Assembly: GCA_024400425.1 (NCBI GenBank)
Contig: JAKSMV010000004.1
Span: 93,681-157,680, forward strand
DNA: 64,000 bases
Origin: Bacteroidales bacterium
GTDB lineage: Bacteria > Bacteroidota > Bacteroidia > Bacteroidales > F082
Reading direction: 5' to 3'
Made by a program: the position numbers and the translations under genes. Position 1 is the first letter of the stretch; each line of letters starts with the position of its first letter. Positions 27,095 through 36,039 of the stretch are shown piece after piece. Below the pieces are notes generated by a model. It was given only the letters and a program-made list of their open reading frames with translations. It was not told the origin of the DNA and made no database searches.

Positions 27095-27529
27095 TTATGG
27101 CAAATCTTCAATGGGACGAAGATCTTTGTCAACAAGAAGGCAGTTGTTGGAAATGGTGTCAAAAATGTATCGTTCGCTGTGAAGGTTCTTTTCTCCAAAA
27201 TTAATTAACAGTCCTATTGGTTTGTGGGTTAAACGCAAATAATTAAACAATTGGGCGCGGTGTTCCGATGTGATTTCCTTTGTGGATTTGAGTTCAACAA
27301 CGATGTCATCAACGACTAAATCCATTTTATAGAATTTATCCATCTTCACACCTTTGTAGTAAATGGCTATTTCTTGTTCCCGTTGATTAGATATATTTCG
27401 AATGTCAAGTTCTCTTGAAAGTGCTTCTTGATAGACTTGTTCAAGTAACCCTGACCCTAACTCGCAATGGACCTCCATTGCGGCACCAATTATCTTGTAA
27501 ACGATATCCTTATATCGAGAATAAAACAT
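27095..27529 (-). CDS. GxxExxY family protein
   Basis: A 144-residue protein of the GxxExxY family, named after the motif seen here as GSGLLEQVYQEAL (near residue 24). The middle (YKMDLVVDDIVVELKS near 67-82) looks like a PD-(D/E)XK nuclease core, with D and ExK in place, followed by LFNYLRLTHKPIGLLINFG. Function is not established; multiple copies inserted near other genes are common in Bacteroidota and similar genomes. It is in the same orientation as the glycan genes but is enclosed by a 22-bp imperfect inverted repeat, which suggests that it arrived as a unit. No promoter was recognised. Confidence 0.88.
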   Translation of the reverse strand: MFYSRYKDIVYKIIGAAMEVHCELGSGLLEQVYQEALSRELDIRNISNQREQEIAIYYKGVKMDKFYKMDLVVDDIVVELKSTKEITSEHRAQLFNYLRLTHKPIGLLINFGEKNLHSERYIFDTISNNCLLVDKDLRPIEDLP

Positions 27530-27642
27530 AATTAACTATTTCGGGAATTGCGATACATAAGTGGAAATTGTATTCGCTTTCTAAGTGATAGTTGCTAATA
27601 AAGCAGCCAATTATTGAAGCTTTTTATGATGATTGGTGATTG

Positions 27643-27664
27643 ATTTGTGTGTATTTGCGTTTAA
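27643..27664 (-). repeat. Right inverted repeat flanking the GxxExxY gene
   Basis: ATTTGTG, three bases, ATTTGCGTTTAA: the inverted partner of 27050-27071. It ends 12 bases before the stop of the fucosyltransferase-like gene. Confidence 0.7.
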
Positions 27665-27675
27665 AATGTGTTATC

Positions 27676-28665
27676 TTAGCTCTTGAACAAATCGTTGATT
27701 TTCTTTTCAAGGGCATTGAAGTATTCGATTACCACTTCGGCGGCATTGGGTTGCAGACGTGGCTGTTCGAAAAATTCCTTGTACAATTTGGGATTGTTCC
27801 ACAATTCTTCCACTTTTTTTATCAGTTGGCTGTTGTCGCCGTCCTTTTCCCAGAAAAGAATTGCATCATGATTGAGCACATCGGGTTCTGGGTTGTTGAG
27901 CGAACCATTGTAGATGGGAATACATCCCGATCCGATGGAATGAAATACTTTTTCCGTAACATAACCATCAACAGAGATGTTTTCGGGACAGATGAAAAAC
28001 TTGTAGTGTTTCAGAAACTCGGCCTTATTGTCGTGGAATACCGTCTGCAAATCCTCGGTGTTTCGGAGAAATCGGCCTGCACAATCAACGGTGCTTACTA
28101 TATTCAAACTGTCAACGATGGATTTCCGCATTACAAGATGTTCTGACAATAATCCCGAGCCTCCTCCGGCTACCAATGCGCAAAAACGGTTTCGTTGTTC
28201 ATCGTATTTCTGATGACTGAGTTTCTCGCAAATCCTTTTCACATCTTCCTGCGAGGAATTTGCGGGGAACATTTCCAAAAGCCAAATGGGAAAACGCAGA
28301 TATCTTTCATCTTCAACATGGTCGAAGCCCAACGACAGGTTGATATGCTTATAGTCGAGCATATTCTGTGCATAATCGTGAAATGCATCGTAATGCACGT
28401 TTTCGCCGGTAAAAAAAATCCGCTTGCGGTGTCTGGAAAACGGACACAAAAGTTCATCGGTTCTCAACAGGCTGATGTTTCCCAAGGTAGAAAAGAAGGC
28501 AAATTTAGCCCGAGGATATTTTTCCATGAATCCTCTGCTTCTTACAAAATCTGTAAACCATATTTCGTCGGCCGACTGACCGTCCCAGAAATTAAAGTAG
28601 GAAACAGGAACTTTATCGGAACGCAATGCCGATTTCCAACGTTTATAATTAGTCCTTGCTTTCAT
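27676..28665 (-). CDS. GT10-like alpha-1,3/4-fucosyltransferase
   Basis: A 329-residue glycosyltransferase of family 10 type. The C-terminal donor-binding block YVTEKVFHSIGSGCIPIYNG (near residue 233) is the GT10 signature, normally binding GDP-fucose. It is preceded by FFTGENVHYDAF (near 89) and YKHINLSLGFDH. The C-terminus has LEKKINDLF, a short amphipathic end that could contact the membrane. GT10 enzymes add fucose to GlcNAc or glucose, as in bacterial Lewis-type antigens. It overlaps the GT8 gene by one base. Fucose as donor is expected from the family but not proven. Confidence 0.85.
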   Translation of the reverse strand: MKARTNYKRWKSALRSDKVPVSYFNFWDGQSADEIWFTDFVRSRGFMEKYPRAKFAFFSTLGNISLLRTDELLCPFSRHRKRIFFTGENVHYDAFHDYAQNMLDYKHINLSLGFDHVEDERYLRFPIWLLEMFPANSSQEDVKRICEKLSHQKYDEQRNRFCALVAGGGSGLLSEHLVMRKSIVDSLNIVSTVDCAGRFLRNTEDLQTVFHDNKAEFLKHYKFFICPENISVDGYVTEKVFHSIGSGCIPIYNGSLNNPEPDVLNHDAILFWEKDGDNSQLIKKVEELWNNPKLYKEFFEQPRLQPNAAEVVIEYFNALEKKINDLFKS

Positions 28666-29546
28666 TATTTTACGCCAATACGTCGTTTTGCCTTTCTAAT
28701 CAAATGCTTGTATTCCAAATGTATTTGCTTGGTATTCCGTAGCCCTGTCATTTTACAAAGACTCAATACTATTTCTTGTTTCAATACAGACAAAAAAGAC
28801 CAATGCTGCATCCACGGTTTTTTCTCTCCTGCATAATGCATTATTGCAACTGATTTAGAATTGTTTATGTCTCCCGAATAATTATAACCTAGAACTTTTT
28901 CGTAATAATCCGCATAACCTGCCATTATTCCATATTTCTCACCCATATCCAATTCAGGATGCTTTGTCCACTCCGAATAATATTCCTGAAGAACATCTTG
29001 GTCTCCACAACTTCCTTTTTTCTCAATCACAATTGGAATTGTAGCTTCCAACTGCTGAATCAGTTCATTGTTGGGTATCAAAGTCATAATGCCAGATGTC
29101 AAATCAACCCAGTCTTCATTTCCCGGATAGCTCTTTCCTGCAATCATAGCCGACATATGTGGTTTTTCGAACAAATGATCCAAATTCTGGAGGATATAAA
29201 TATCAGAATCAAGAAAGACGATTTTGTCAAACTGAGTAAGTCCGAATATCAGCAGCTTATCAAACGTATAATTGAACCGGTTGTCCCCATTTGCATTATT
29301 GTTTTCCACCAAAGCATTGGGAATTGCAACAGATTGTTCGTATTCAACGATATTGATTCCTTCACCTTTCAATTTTTGCACAGTTTCACAATTATCCTTG
29401 ACCAACTTGGTAGGCAGCAAAGTGTACAGAGGTATTTTCGTACCAGTCTTGAGAAGACTCAAATACATGGTTTCCAGTCCGACCAGATAATTTTTACTGG
29501 TTACAATACTTACATAAGCAAAATTGTTACTGTGGGTCATCTTCAT
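28665..29546 (-). CDS. Glycosyltransferase family 8
   Basis: A retaining GT-A enzyme of family 8 (293 residues from 29546; ATG at 29540 also possible). FAYVSIVTSKNYLVGLETM at the N-terminus, FDKIVFLDSDIYILQNLDHL (near 107) with the DSD metal site, and the C-terminal HYAGEKKPW (near 245) with the family's metal-binding His are all present. GT8 enzymes in LPS loci transfer galactose or glucose; eukaryotic glycogenin is a relative. It is AT-richer than the genes at 23-26 kb. It lies 39 bases after a broken acyltransferase gene. Confidence 0.9.
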   Translation of the reverse strand: MKMTHSNNFAYVSIVTSKNYLVGLETMYLSLLKTGTKIPLYTLLPTKLVKDNCETVQKLKGEGINIVEYEQSVAIPNALVENNNANGDNRFNYTFDKLLIFGLTQFDKIVFLDSDIYILQNLDHLFEKPHMSAMIAGKSYPGNEDWVDLTSGIMTLIPNNELIQQLEATIPIVIEKKGSCGDQDVLQEYYSEWTKHPELDMGEKYGIMAGYADYYEKVLGYNYSGDINNSKSVAIMHYAGEKKPWMQHWSFLSVLKQEIVLSLCKMTGLRNTKQIHLEYKHLIRKAKRRIGVK

Positions 29547-29585
29547 ATATTTAGTTGTAAACACTCATACTACCGAACACAAAAA

Positions 29586-30713
29586 TCAACGGTAATGTTT
29601 TTCAGATTTATTTTCTCTTTTCTGGATAATTTTCTTTCCCAAATTTTGGAATGGTTCTTCGATGAACTGATAGGTCAGTGTTGATATTGCTATTGTAATA
29701 GTAACCACAAGCAAGTACCACAGAATGTAATTTAGCACTGGATATATTGCAAAAGAAGGTATACAACCGAGCTTTTCAAGCCAATACATTACTGCGAAAT
29801 GCACCAAATACATACTGAAACTGATTTTGCCTAGGTGTTTAGTGATAGGATTTACAAAAGCTTTCATCGGATTCACACTCAAGGCAAAAGCAATGATAAA
29901 GAAGAAGAATGCAAATATTACATTGTCAAATATCAACAAATGTAAATTAAACATTTTGTTGACCAACAATGCTATGCCGATTATTACAAAGGAAATAGGC
30001 TGAATATCTCTCAATGTGTTTTTCTCGACAACAAGAAAATATAATATTACTCCCATCAAAAACACGGGCAGTTGATTGGGGAACCAATAGTAAAGGAATT
30101 CTGTGTAAATCCATGATGGCTGGATGTTTACAGGTATCTGAAGCATAATAAACTTTAATATAGCATTGATACCAATAGTTGCAAGAAGCGTGTTTACGGC
30201 TTGACCGGCATTTTTGATTCTGGAAAACAGAAAAGGCAAGGTCAAATAAAAAGTCATCTCAACCGCAACAGACCATCCTCCAGGAACGGCGCGATTTATC
30301 CACTTAGGATAAAAATCATTTACAAAAAAGACATTTGCTACGACTTCGGCAAAATTATTGAAAGATGAAACGCTGTGTCCTCCTTGAATAAAGAAATAGT
30401 AAACCAACCCACAATAATAAAGAGGGGCTATGCGGAAAAATCTTCTGATGAAGAAATTGGACACATAGTGTTTTTCTTTCGTTCTCCTGTTTCTATACGA
30501 CAAAAATAGTGTGAAGGCACTCGCAACGAAAAACAGCTGCACTCAATACATTCCACAACCGAGAGCATTGTCAATACTACCCAAGCCAATGCAACCGAAA
30601 CTCTGTGACGTATGAACCATTACGACTAGCAAAACGGCAATGGCCCTCAATGAATCCACCCAATCGTAATGTGTAAATGGCGTTTTCGCAGATTGATTTG
30701 AATCACCTACCAT
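29586..30713 (-). pseudogene. Acyltransferase family 3 (OafA/YrhL-like), interrupted by an in-frame TGA
   Basis: Reading from the ATG at 30713 gives the acyltransferase-3 start YDWVDSLRAIAVLLVVMVHTS, with the catalytic His at residue 34. Codon 57 is then TGA (bases 30543-30545, minus strand), followed in the same frame by VQLFFVASAFTLFLS and the rest of a multi-pass protein to 29586. In intact relatives the spot reads YGVQLFFV, so one change from GGA to TGA explains the stop. The remaining 318 codons are open and look under selection, so the break is recent or an assembly error. Intact, it would O-acetylate or O-acylate the glycan. The ATG overlaps the preceding stop (TAG). Confidence 0.85.
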
Positions 30714-31567
30714 ATCATCCATTTTTTGAAATCAACTCCAATTGCCTTGTCGCCCATACACATTCCTAAAAACAATCCCACATTAGAACTGAATGTGCAA
30801 AAAGTCAACTCTGCCTTGCGAAGATATTCCATAGATGCAAACATATTGATCAAATTGTGATGCTTTTTGTCTGCACTCGAAATGTTGTATTTGTTTTGCT
30901 GATAGCCATGAGAATCTTCCTCGGTAAGCGTCACAAAAGACCAATATGGGTAAAGTTCACGTATGAGCTCAATATTGCGATAATCATCAGAAGAGACGAA
31001 AGCTTTCCTGAGAGTGGTCAAGGATTCGGCTTTGTCGATGTACGCATTGACGTTCAGTAGATTGGTTTCGGTGCATTTGTCTCCGCCCCGGATGTGAAAA
31101 CCGATGTATGGTTCATCAATATTTATGCTATTCATCAAATCTTCAATCTCAGCTTGAGTTTGCTTGTTGAATCGGTAAATTTCATTGACAATTGGTTTGG
31201 TCGCATCTCTCACTTCTTTTGAGCTCATCTCCGTTAGGTCGATATGGCGGAAATCGTTCCAAAGATCTGGTGTCAAATATGTATGTGGATGGGTGAACTT
31301 GTAGAAATCCATCAAAAGTTTCCTTTTCCCGCCTTTAGGATTTTCGTATCGTTGGTTTATGTAATGATGTCCGTCCCATTTCGTTTCCTTACAAAAAGGC
31401 AGGAAAAAGTCTGTCCAACCTTTGCCTTGCCCAAAATTTGCATCTTTCGAATATAACTCAAAATCAATATTATGCCTTTGGCAATAGAGAATCGCCAATA
31501 TCATGTTATTTAATTCGGAATAAAATCCGACAGAATGTCCAACATGGAATATCAGTTTTTGTTTCAT
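30707..31567 (-). CDS. GT23/GT11-like fucosyltransferase-fold protein
   Basis: A 286-residue cytosolic protein. The block YIGFHIRGGDKCTETN near residue 152 resembles the GDP-fucose site (HxRRxDK) of alpha-1,6-fucosyltransferases such as FUT8 and NodZ, here with RGGDK. A later SSADKKHHNLINMFASMEYL and AELTFCTFSSNVGLF (near 240-266) fits the acceptor-end strand of the same fold. There is no signal peptide. Overlaps on both sides (4 bases with the deacetylase upstream, a few with the broken acyltransferase) show tight packing. Fucose is inferred from the motif only. Confidence 0.65.
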   Translation of the reverse strand: MKQKLIFHVGHSVGFYSELNNMILAILYCQRHNIDFELYSKDANFGQGKGWTDFFLPFCKETKWDGHHYINQRYENPKGGKRKLLMDFYKFTHPHTYLTPDLWNDFRHIDLTEMSSKEVRDATKPIVNEIYRFNKQTQAEIEDLMNSINIDEPYIGFHIRGGDKCTETNLLNVNAYIDKAESLTTLRKAFVSSDDYRNIELIRELYPYWSFVTLTEEDSHGYQQNKYNISSADKKHHNLINMFASMEYLRKAELTFCTFSSNVGLFLGMCMGDKAIGVDFKKWMIW

Positions 31568-32412
31568 AAATCTTGTCTTAATTCTATTCTACACAAATTC
31601 ATCGGTTCCATTCCTTGTCTCACTTTTCCTCCCCAAGTTCTTACAGCTGATTCAAATCCAGTTTCCATTAAAACCGTCTGAGTGTCACCGTTAAAATCAC
31701 TATAGGGGAATGCGAAATGCTTGACTTCTTTTCCGATTAACGCTTCGAGCTTCTGTTTTGAAATGGCAATTTCTTCATATTGGTCTTCCTTGCGCAGATT
31801 GCTCAAACGTGGATGTGACATCGTATGGCAGCCAATTGTACACAATCCGCTGTTTGCCAATTCAAGAATTTGAGGTTCTGATAGAACCATATTGTTCCTT
31901 CTTTCCGCAATATGGGTTTGGGCATTGGGATAGCCATCTATCAGATATTTCTCAATTGTAGATGAGTCCATTTTGAAAAATCGTTCTCTTAGATGGATGA
32001 ATTCCACATCCGTTACCCCTAAGTCCTCCAGCACATACCACCACAGCAAGGCTTTTCGATCATAAAAATCGGTAGTGATGTTTATCGTGAACGGACAATT
32101 ATATTTTTTGAAAATCGGGAATGCCATGGTGTAATTGTCGGCATAGCCGTCGTCGAAAGTGAAGCACACGAATTTCTGCTTTTGCTTGCCTCCTTTCACC
32201 ACACGTACAACCTCGTCCATATCCACAAAGCGATATCCGTTTTCCTTGTAATGTAATATTGTTTGTTCCAAAAAACCGGGTGTAACTTCCAATTCTCGGT
32301 TTGCCAAAAGCCGGCTGCGATGCTCCGTCACGCGGTGCAGCATCAATATCTGCCCGAGTTCAGGATGGGTAAGGTTATGCAGTTTGCGTCGTATAAGAGA
32401 GAATGCACTCAT
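31564..32412 (-). CDS. Polysaccharide deacetylase (NodB/CE4 family)
   Basis: A 282-residue CE4-type deacetylase. FVCFTFDDGYADNYTMAF near residue 82 holds the metal-binding and base aspartates, and IGCHTMSHPRLS near 191 holds the His pair; both metal motifs are complete. The ATG at 32412 overlaps the preceding glycosyltransferase stop (ATGA), so it is preferred over a longer frame. There is no signal peptide, so it probably acts on a cytosolic or membrane-linked precursor and removes N- or O-acetyl groups. A second, less canonical deacetylase-like gene is at 9.0 kb. Confidence 0.9.
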   Translation of the reverse strand: MSAFSLIRRKLHNLTHPELGQILMLHRVTEHRSRLLANRELEVTPGFLEQTILHYKENGYRFVDMDEVVRVVKGGKQKQKFVCFTFDDGYADNYTMAFPIFKKYNCPFTINITTDFYDRKALLWWYVLEDLGVTDVEFIHLRERFFKMDSSTIEKYLIDGYPNAQTHIAERRNNMVLSEPQILELANSGLCTIGCHTMSHPRLSNLRKEDQYEEIAISKQKLEALIGKEVKHFAFPYSDFNGDTQTVLMETGFESAVRTWGGKVRQGMEPMNLCRIELRQDL

Positions 32413-33422
32413 TTTTTCTTCATCAAAAGGCTCTTCGCCAATATTTTTCTCCTGTTTCTCACTGGAATGATTCCAGACAGTCCACTTGTTACAAACCGCA
32501 TATATCGACAAAGGCTATATCCTTTCGGGAAATATTCATATTCTACAAAACTCAAAGTGGAGTAAGCAATATGCATTTTAAATTTCCGCAGCAAAGCATC
32601 GTTGTCATAATGGTTCAGTACATTATGCCTTACCAATAAATCAGCAAACCTTTGAAGTGTTGCGACATCTTCTTTTCTCTCAATTTTCCCAGGCACAAAT
32701 TTCTGTAAGAAAAACGATTTTTCTTCTTCCGAAAAATCAGGATTGAGCCACTCCAACATACGAAGCCGGACAAGATCGGATTTTTCTTGCTGAGCGATAC
32801 GTTTCGAAGTTGAAATCTGCGTTTCGTGCATGCGGTAGTGGAACAAAGTAGCCTGCACATTATAGACCTGAGTCACGCGATAGCAATGCGACCACATCAT
32901 GTAGTCCTCGGCAGGGAAAGCCTCTGTGCTGTATCTGAAACCATTTTCCGCCATCACGCTGCGTCGGAACACGGGTACAATCACGGTGCATCCGAACAAC
33001 ATTTGTGCCTTTGAGTCTTCGTTGTGTTCAGGAAAACGCACCACAGACGTCTTGGTTCCGAAGAACTGGAAGCCGAAGCTGCATATTCCGACTTCGGGAT
33101 GAGTGTCCAAGATTTTCACGCCCGTTTCGAGCCAATTCGGTTCGGCGATGTCGTCGCCGTCCATACGGGCACAGAGTTCCGTGTCGGACAGTTCCAATCC
33201 GCGATTCAGGTTCTCGGCCAAACCGAGGTTGTGTTCGTTTTTCTCGTAACGGATGCGGGGATCCGAAAAAGAATGCACAACCTCAGCCGTGTTGTCGGTA
33301 GAGCAGTCGTCGATGACGAAAAGCGTGAAATCCTTGAAAGTCTGCGCTAGCACACTCTCAATAGCTTCCTTTATATATGCACCGACATTGTATGCCGGCA
33401 TGAGAACGGTAATTCTAGACAT
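32409..33422 (-). CDS. Glycosyltransferase family 2
   Basis: A 337-residue GT-A enzyme: ITVLMPAYNVGAYIKEAIES, VIDDCSTDNT, ELCARMDGDDIAEP (near residue 84) with the DGDD metal site. The fragment AEDYMMWSHCYRV near 175 supplies the acceptor-site ED. The long basic C-terminus (RNRRKILAKSLLMKKK) suggests membrane association. It overlaps the neighbouring GT2 gene by 8 bases and the deacetylase gene by 4, so three consecutive genes are translationally linked. Confidence 0.88.
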   Translation of the reverse strand: MSRITVLMPAYNVGAYIKEAIESVLAQTFKDFTLFVIDDCSTDNTAEVVHSFSDPRIRYEKNEHNLGLAENLNRGLELSDTELCARMDGDDIAEPNWLETGVKILDTHPEVGICSFGFQFFGTKTSVVRFPEHNEDSKAQMLFGCTVIVPVFRRSVMAENGFRYSTEAFPAEDYMMWSHCYRVTQVYNVQATLFHYRMHETQISTSKRIAQQEKSDLVRLRMLEWLNPDFSEEEKSFFLQKFVPGKIERKEDVATLQRFADLLVRHNVLNHYDNDALLRKFKMHIAYSTLSFVEYEYFPKGYSLCRYMRFVTSGLSGIIPVRNRRKILAKSLLMKKK

Positions 33423-34323
33423 GCTTTAATTTACTACGGATTTTCTTATAGAATCCAAAACGTTTGAAAAACCTTTTCGGAGCGTACCAGAAGATATAAT
33501 ACAATCCGAATTTGGCAGGTTGTTTTGCGGAACATTTCGCCACAAAGCCGAGCCATTTCACGCCTTTCAGCTCATTGGCAATGGAAATGAAGAAATCCCT
33601 TCGCAAAATCGGAGTCGGTTTCAGGGCTTTGTCGAAATCGTTGAAATACATCAGGCGAACTTCAAGCAGTTTCCGGGCTATCTCCTTCTTTCGGGACATG
33701 GTAAGGGTTTCGTCACCTACACCCGTGTAATACAGTACCTTGTCCACTTTTCCAATTCTGTATTTCAGCCATATACGCACCCAATACTCATAGTCTTCGA
33801 TGAGGAAAAGGGTTTCGTCGTAGCCGCCGACCGTTTCGAGTACTTCCCTGCGGTACATGAAAGCGTAGCAGACAGTGTTGTGATGTGGCAGGCGTCCCTG
33901 CGGGTCGTCCATGCTCACTTCGTAAAGCTGTTGTCCGGTACTCAGGCTGAACGCCGCGTAGTTGGCTGTAACAAGACCGATTTCAGGGTGTTCGTCAAGA
34001 TAGTGGACGAACTCCTCCAGCATGGTTTCGCCCATGCGGTTGTCGTGCGAAGTCCAAGTGAGGTATCGGCCCTGCGCTTCAGCGAACCCCACATTGAGCG
34101 ATGCCGGCAGTTTTTTGTTTACCGGATTGTCGATGATGCGGATACGCGTGTCTTTGTCCGCATACGACCGCATGATTTCCAACGAGTTGTCATTGGAACA
34201 ATCATTCACGATGATGAGTTCCCAATCGGTGAAAGTCTGGGCCATGACGCTCTCGATGGATTGGGCCAGATGGCCCGCGCCGTTGTAGCACGGAAGGACT
34301 ATGGAGACTGTGGGGGCACTCAT
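33415..34323 (-). CDS. Glycosyltransferase family 2
   Basis: A 302-residue GT-A enzyme: VSIVLPCYNGAGHLAQSIES, IVNDCSNDNS, and YLTWTSHDNRM near residue 90, where the usual DXD is replaced by SHDN, a pattern seen in a GT2 subgroup. LIEDYEYWVRIWLKY near 178 gives the ED acceptor motif. The end is strongly basic (KRFFKRFGFYKKIRSKLKHV). It is one of three tandem GT2 genes (34.3, 33.4, 32.4 kb) that are clearly divergent from each other, which suggests three different linkages. Confidence 0.87.
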   Translation of the reverse strand: MSAPTVSIVLPCYNGAGHLAQSIESVMAQTFTDWELIIVNDCSNDNSLEIMRSYADKDTRIRIIDNPVNKKLPASLNVGFAEAQGRYLTWTSHDNRMGETMLEEFVHYLDEHPEIGLVTANYAAFSLSTGQQLYEVSMDDPQGRLPHHNTVCYAFMYRREVLETVGGYDETLFLIEDYEYWVRIWLKYRIGKVDKVLYYTGVGDETLTMSRKKEIARKLLEVRLMYFNDFDKALKPTPILRRDFFISIANELKGVKWLGFVAKCSAKQPAKFGLYYIFWYAPKRFFKRFGFYKKIRSKLKHV

Positions 34324-34325
34324 AA

Positions 34326-35186
34326 TTATGAACGCATTATTTTTTTACAGAACTGTTTTAGCAATTTGGGACACAATGAGATAATCACCACAAACACTTT
34401 AATTCGATACCACAAGGATTTATCTTGTGCTTTATTATACACCTCAATCAAAAAATGTGAATAAACATCTATATTGGTTTCTTTTAACCATAATCTACGA
34501 TGTTTCTTCAAAACATACAAACCATTTGCCCAAATTGTCTTCACGCCAGAGGAAACACGATTCCCCCGATGGTCCAAATATATTGTCAATCTTTCTGGAA
34601 TATACCCATATAGTGAGTTTTGAGCTAATCGAATATGCGTATCCCATTCCTGAAATGAAGGGCAGTTTTCATCAAGGAGCCCTATTTCGAGCAATTTCGA
34701 CTTACGAATACAAGCTGAGCTATTGTCAACATAAGTATTACCAGACAACAAACACTTCAAAACATCACCTTCTGTAGCCCAATCATTTGAACCTATTGAA
34801 TCAGAATCAGTCCCTAATTGTATTTCAATCTTTATAAAATTCGTGACAACATCAACATTTGGATTATTCTGAACAAATTCCGATATCCGTTCTACATAGT
34901 TGCTTTCAAGTCTGTTATCGGAATCAAGTAGCAAAACCCAGTCCGATTTACTCTCAAGAATTCCCGTATTTCGTGCCCCTTGCGCACCTTTCTTCCGTTT
35001 GTTCAACACATAAGATATTCGAGAATCCTTCTGCACATAAGAATCAACAACAAATTTTGTATTGTCGGTAGAATGGTCATCGACCACAATACATTCCCAA
35101 TCGGGATTTGTTTGGGACAACAAACTTTCTATCGCATTACAAACCAGTGCAGAACGGTTATATGTTGGAATAACAACACTAATCAC
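34326..35186 (-). CDS. Glycosyltransferase family 2 (GTG start)
   Basis: A 286-residue GT-A enzyme: ISVVIPTYNRSALVCNAIES, VVDDHSTDNT, DWVLLLDSDNRLE (near residue 86) with the DSD metal site. It uses a GTG start at 35186; no in-frame ATG precedes it before a stop, and no clear Shine-Dalgarno is visible, which is common in Bacteroidota. It is markedly AT-rich, like the hexapeptide gene upstream (10-base gap), in contrast to the GT2 genes at 33-34 kb. The two genes may have entered the locus together. Confidence 0.87.
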   Translation of the reverse strand: MISVVIPTYNRSALVCNAIESLLSQTNPDWECIVVDDHSTDNTKFVVDSYVQKDSRISYVLNKRKKGAQGARNTGILESKSDWVLLLDSDNRLESNYVERISEFVQNNPNVDVVTNFIKIEIQLGTDSDSIGSNDWATEGDVLKCLLSGNTYVDNSSACIRKSKLLEIGLLDENCPSFQEWDTHIRLAQNSLYGYIPERLTIYLDHRGNRVSSGVKTIWANGLYVLKKHRRLWLKETNIDVYSHFLIEVYNKAQDKSLWYRIKVFVVIISLCPKLLKQFCKKIMRS

Positions 35187-35196
35187 TTTAAAAAAA

Positions 35197-36039
35197 TTAA
35201 TTTATTACAACCGATTTTGAAGATACTATTGTAGCACCACTCTCCACATTTTGATTGGCCACGACAGTTCTTGTTCCAACAGTAGCACAATTTCCCAATG
35301 TAGTACCTTTTAGCAAACATGCATATTTTCCCACCCAATTACCATTTCCGATGTGAATCGGTTTTGTATTAGGTTTGTTTTTTTCTAAACCTATGATAGG
35401 AAAATCATTTTCAAACATATTTTTTTGGGTTTCATAATCATACCAAGAATGTGTATTCGTATCCCAAATGTCACAATTATAAGAAATCATATTGTATGAT
35501 CCTATGACAACCTCCTCATCGCACCGAATTTCAGACCCCTCATTGATACAATTATATTTACCTATTTTAACCTCACCACCAAAACGGACCCAAAACGAAC
35601 TCTTTATAACATTATGCTCTCCTACATTCAATGTCCCATCCGAAATCACAATGTTTGGGATGTCAACCCTTTCTCCTCTTGATACAACATTAGCTTTAGA
35701 AAAATCAGCTATTCCTTTCTCAACAGAAACAACGACACCATCAAACTCAGATTCTGAACCTATAATAAGTTGAGAATTATTTTTTGCACATAAATAAGCA
35801 TTACGCATCTTCACATTCTCTCCGATTGAAATACTACTCCCCGATTCAATATGAATTCTGACACCGACAAGAGACGCCCCTCTTCCGACTATCAAAACAG
35901 ATGTCCCATAAACACTTACAGTAGTCCTTTTTAACTGTTTTTTTGACAAGTAATCAAATCTCGATTCAGGACTAATTTTTAAAACATTTCCTCTTCGAAA
36001 ATATCTTACAAACAATAATTTTATTTTATTGAATATCAT
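35197..36039 (-). CDS. Hexapeptide-repeat acyltransferase-like protein (WbbJ-like)
   Basis: A 280-residue protein made largely of left-handed beta-helix turns (IESGSSISIGENVKMRNAYL, NIVISDGTLNVGEHNVIKS, IGNGNWVGKYACLLKG, LGNCATVGTRTVV). A WDTNTHSWYD stretch near residue 185 carries the catalytic-type His of maltose/WbbJ acetyltransferases. It probably acetylates or otherwise acylates a sugar. ATG at 36039 is used; an upstream TTG is also in frame. The start overlaps the wzt stop by 14 bases. It is strongly AT-rich. It is unusually long for the group because of an extra N-terminal helix stack. Confidence 0.78.
   Translation of the reverse strand: MIFNKIKLLFVRYFRRGNVLKISPESRFDYLSKKQLKRTTVSVYGTSVLIVGRGASLVGVRIHIESGSSISIGENVKMRNAYLCAKNNSQLIIGSESEFDGVVVSVEKGIADFSKANVVSRGERVDIPNIVISDGTLNVGEHNVIKSSFWVRFGGEVKIGKYNCINEGSEIRCDEEVVIGSYNMISYNCDIWDTNTHSWYDYETQKNMFENDFPIIGLEKNKPNTKPIHIGNGNWVGKYACLLKGTTLGNCATVGTRTVVANQNVESGATIVSSKSVVIN

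Noticed and set aside
30543..30545. TGA read as glycine (alternative genetic code) in the acyltransferase gene
   Set aside because: Many other genes in the window stop cleanly at TGA (hipA, hipB, the 32.4 kb GT2), and all markers point to Bacteroidales with the standard code.
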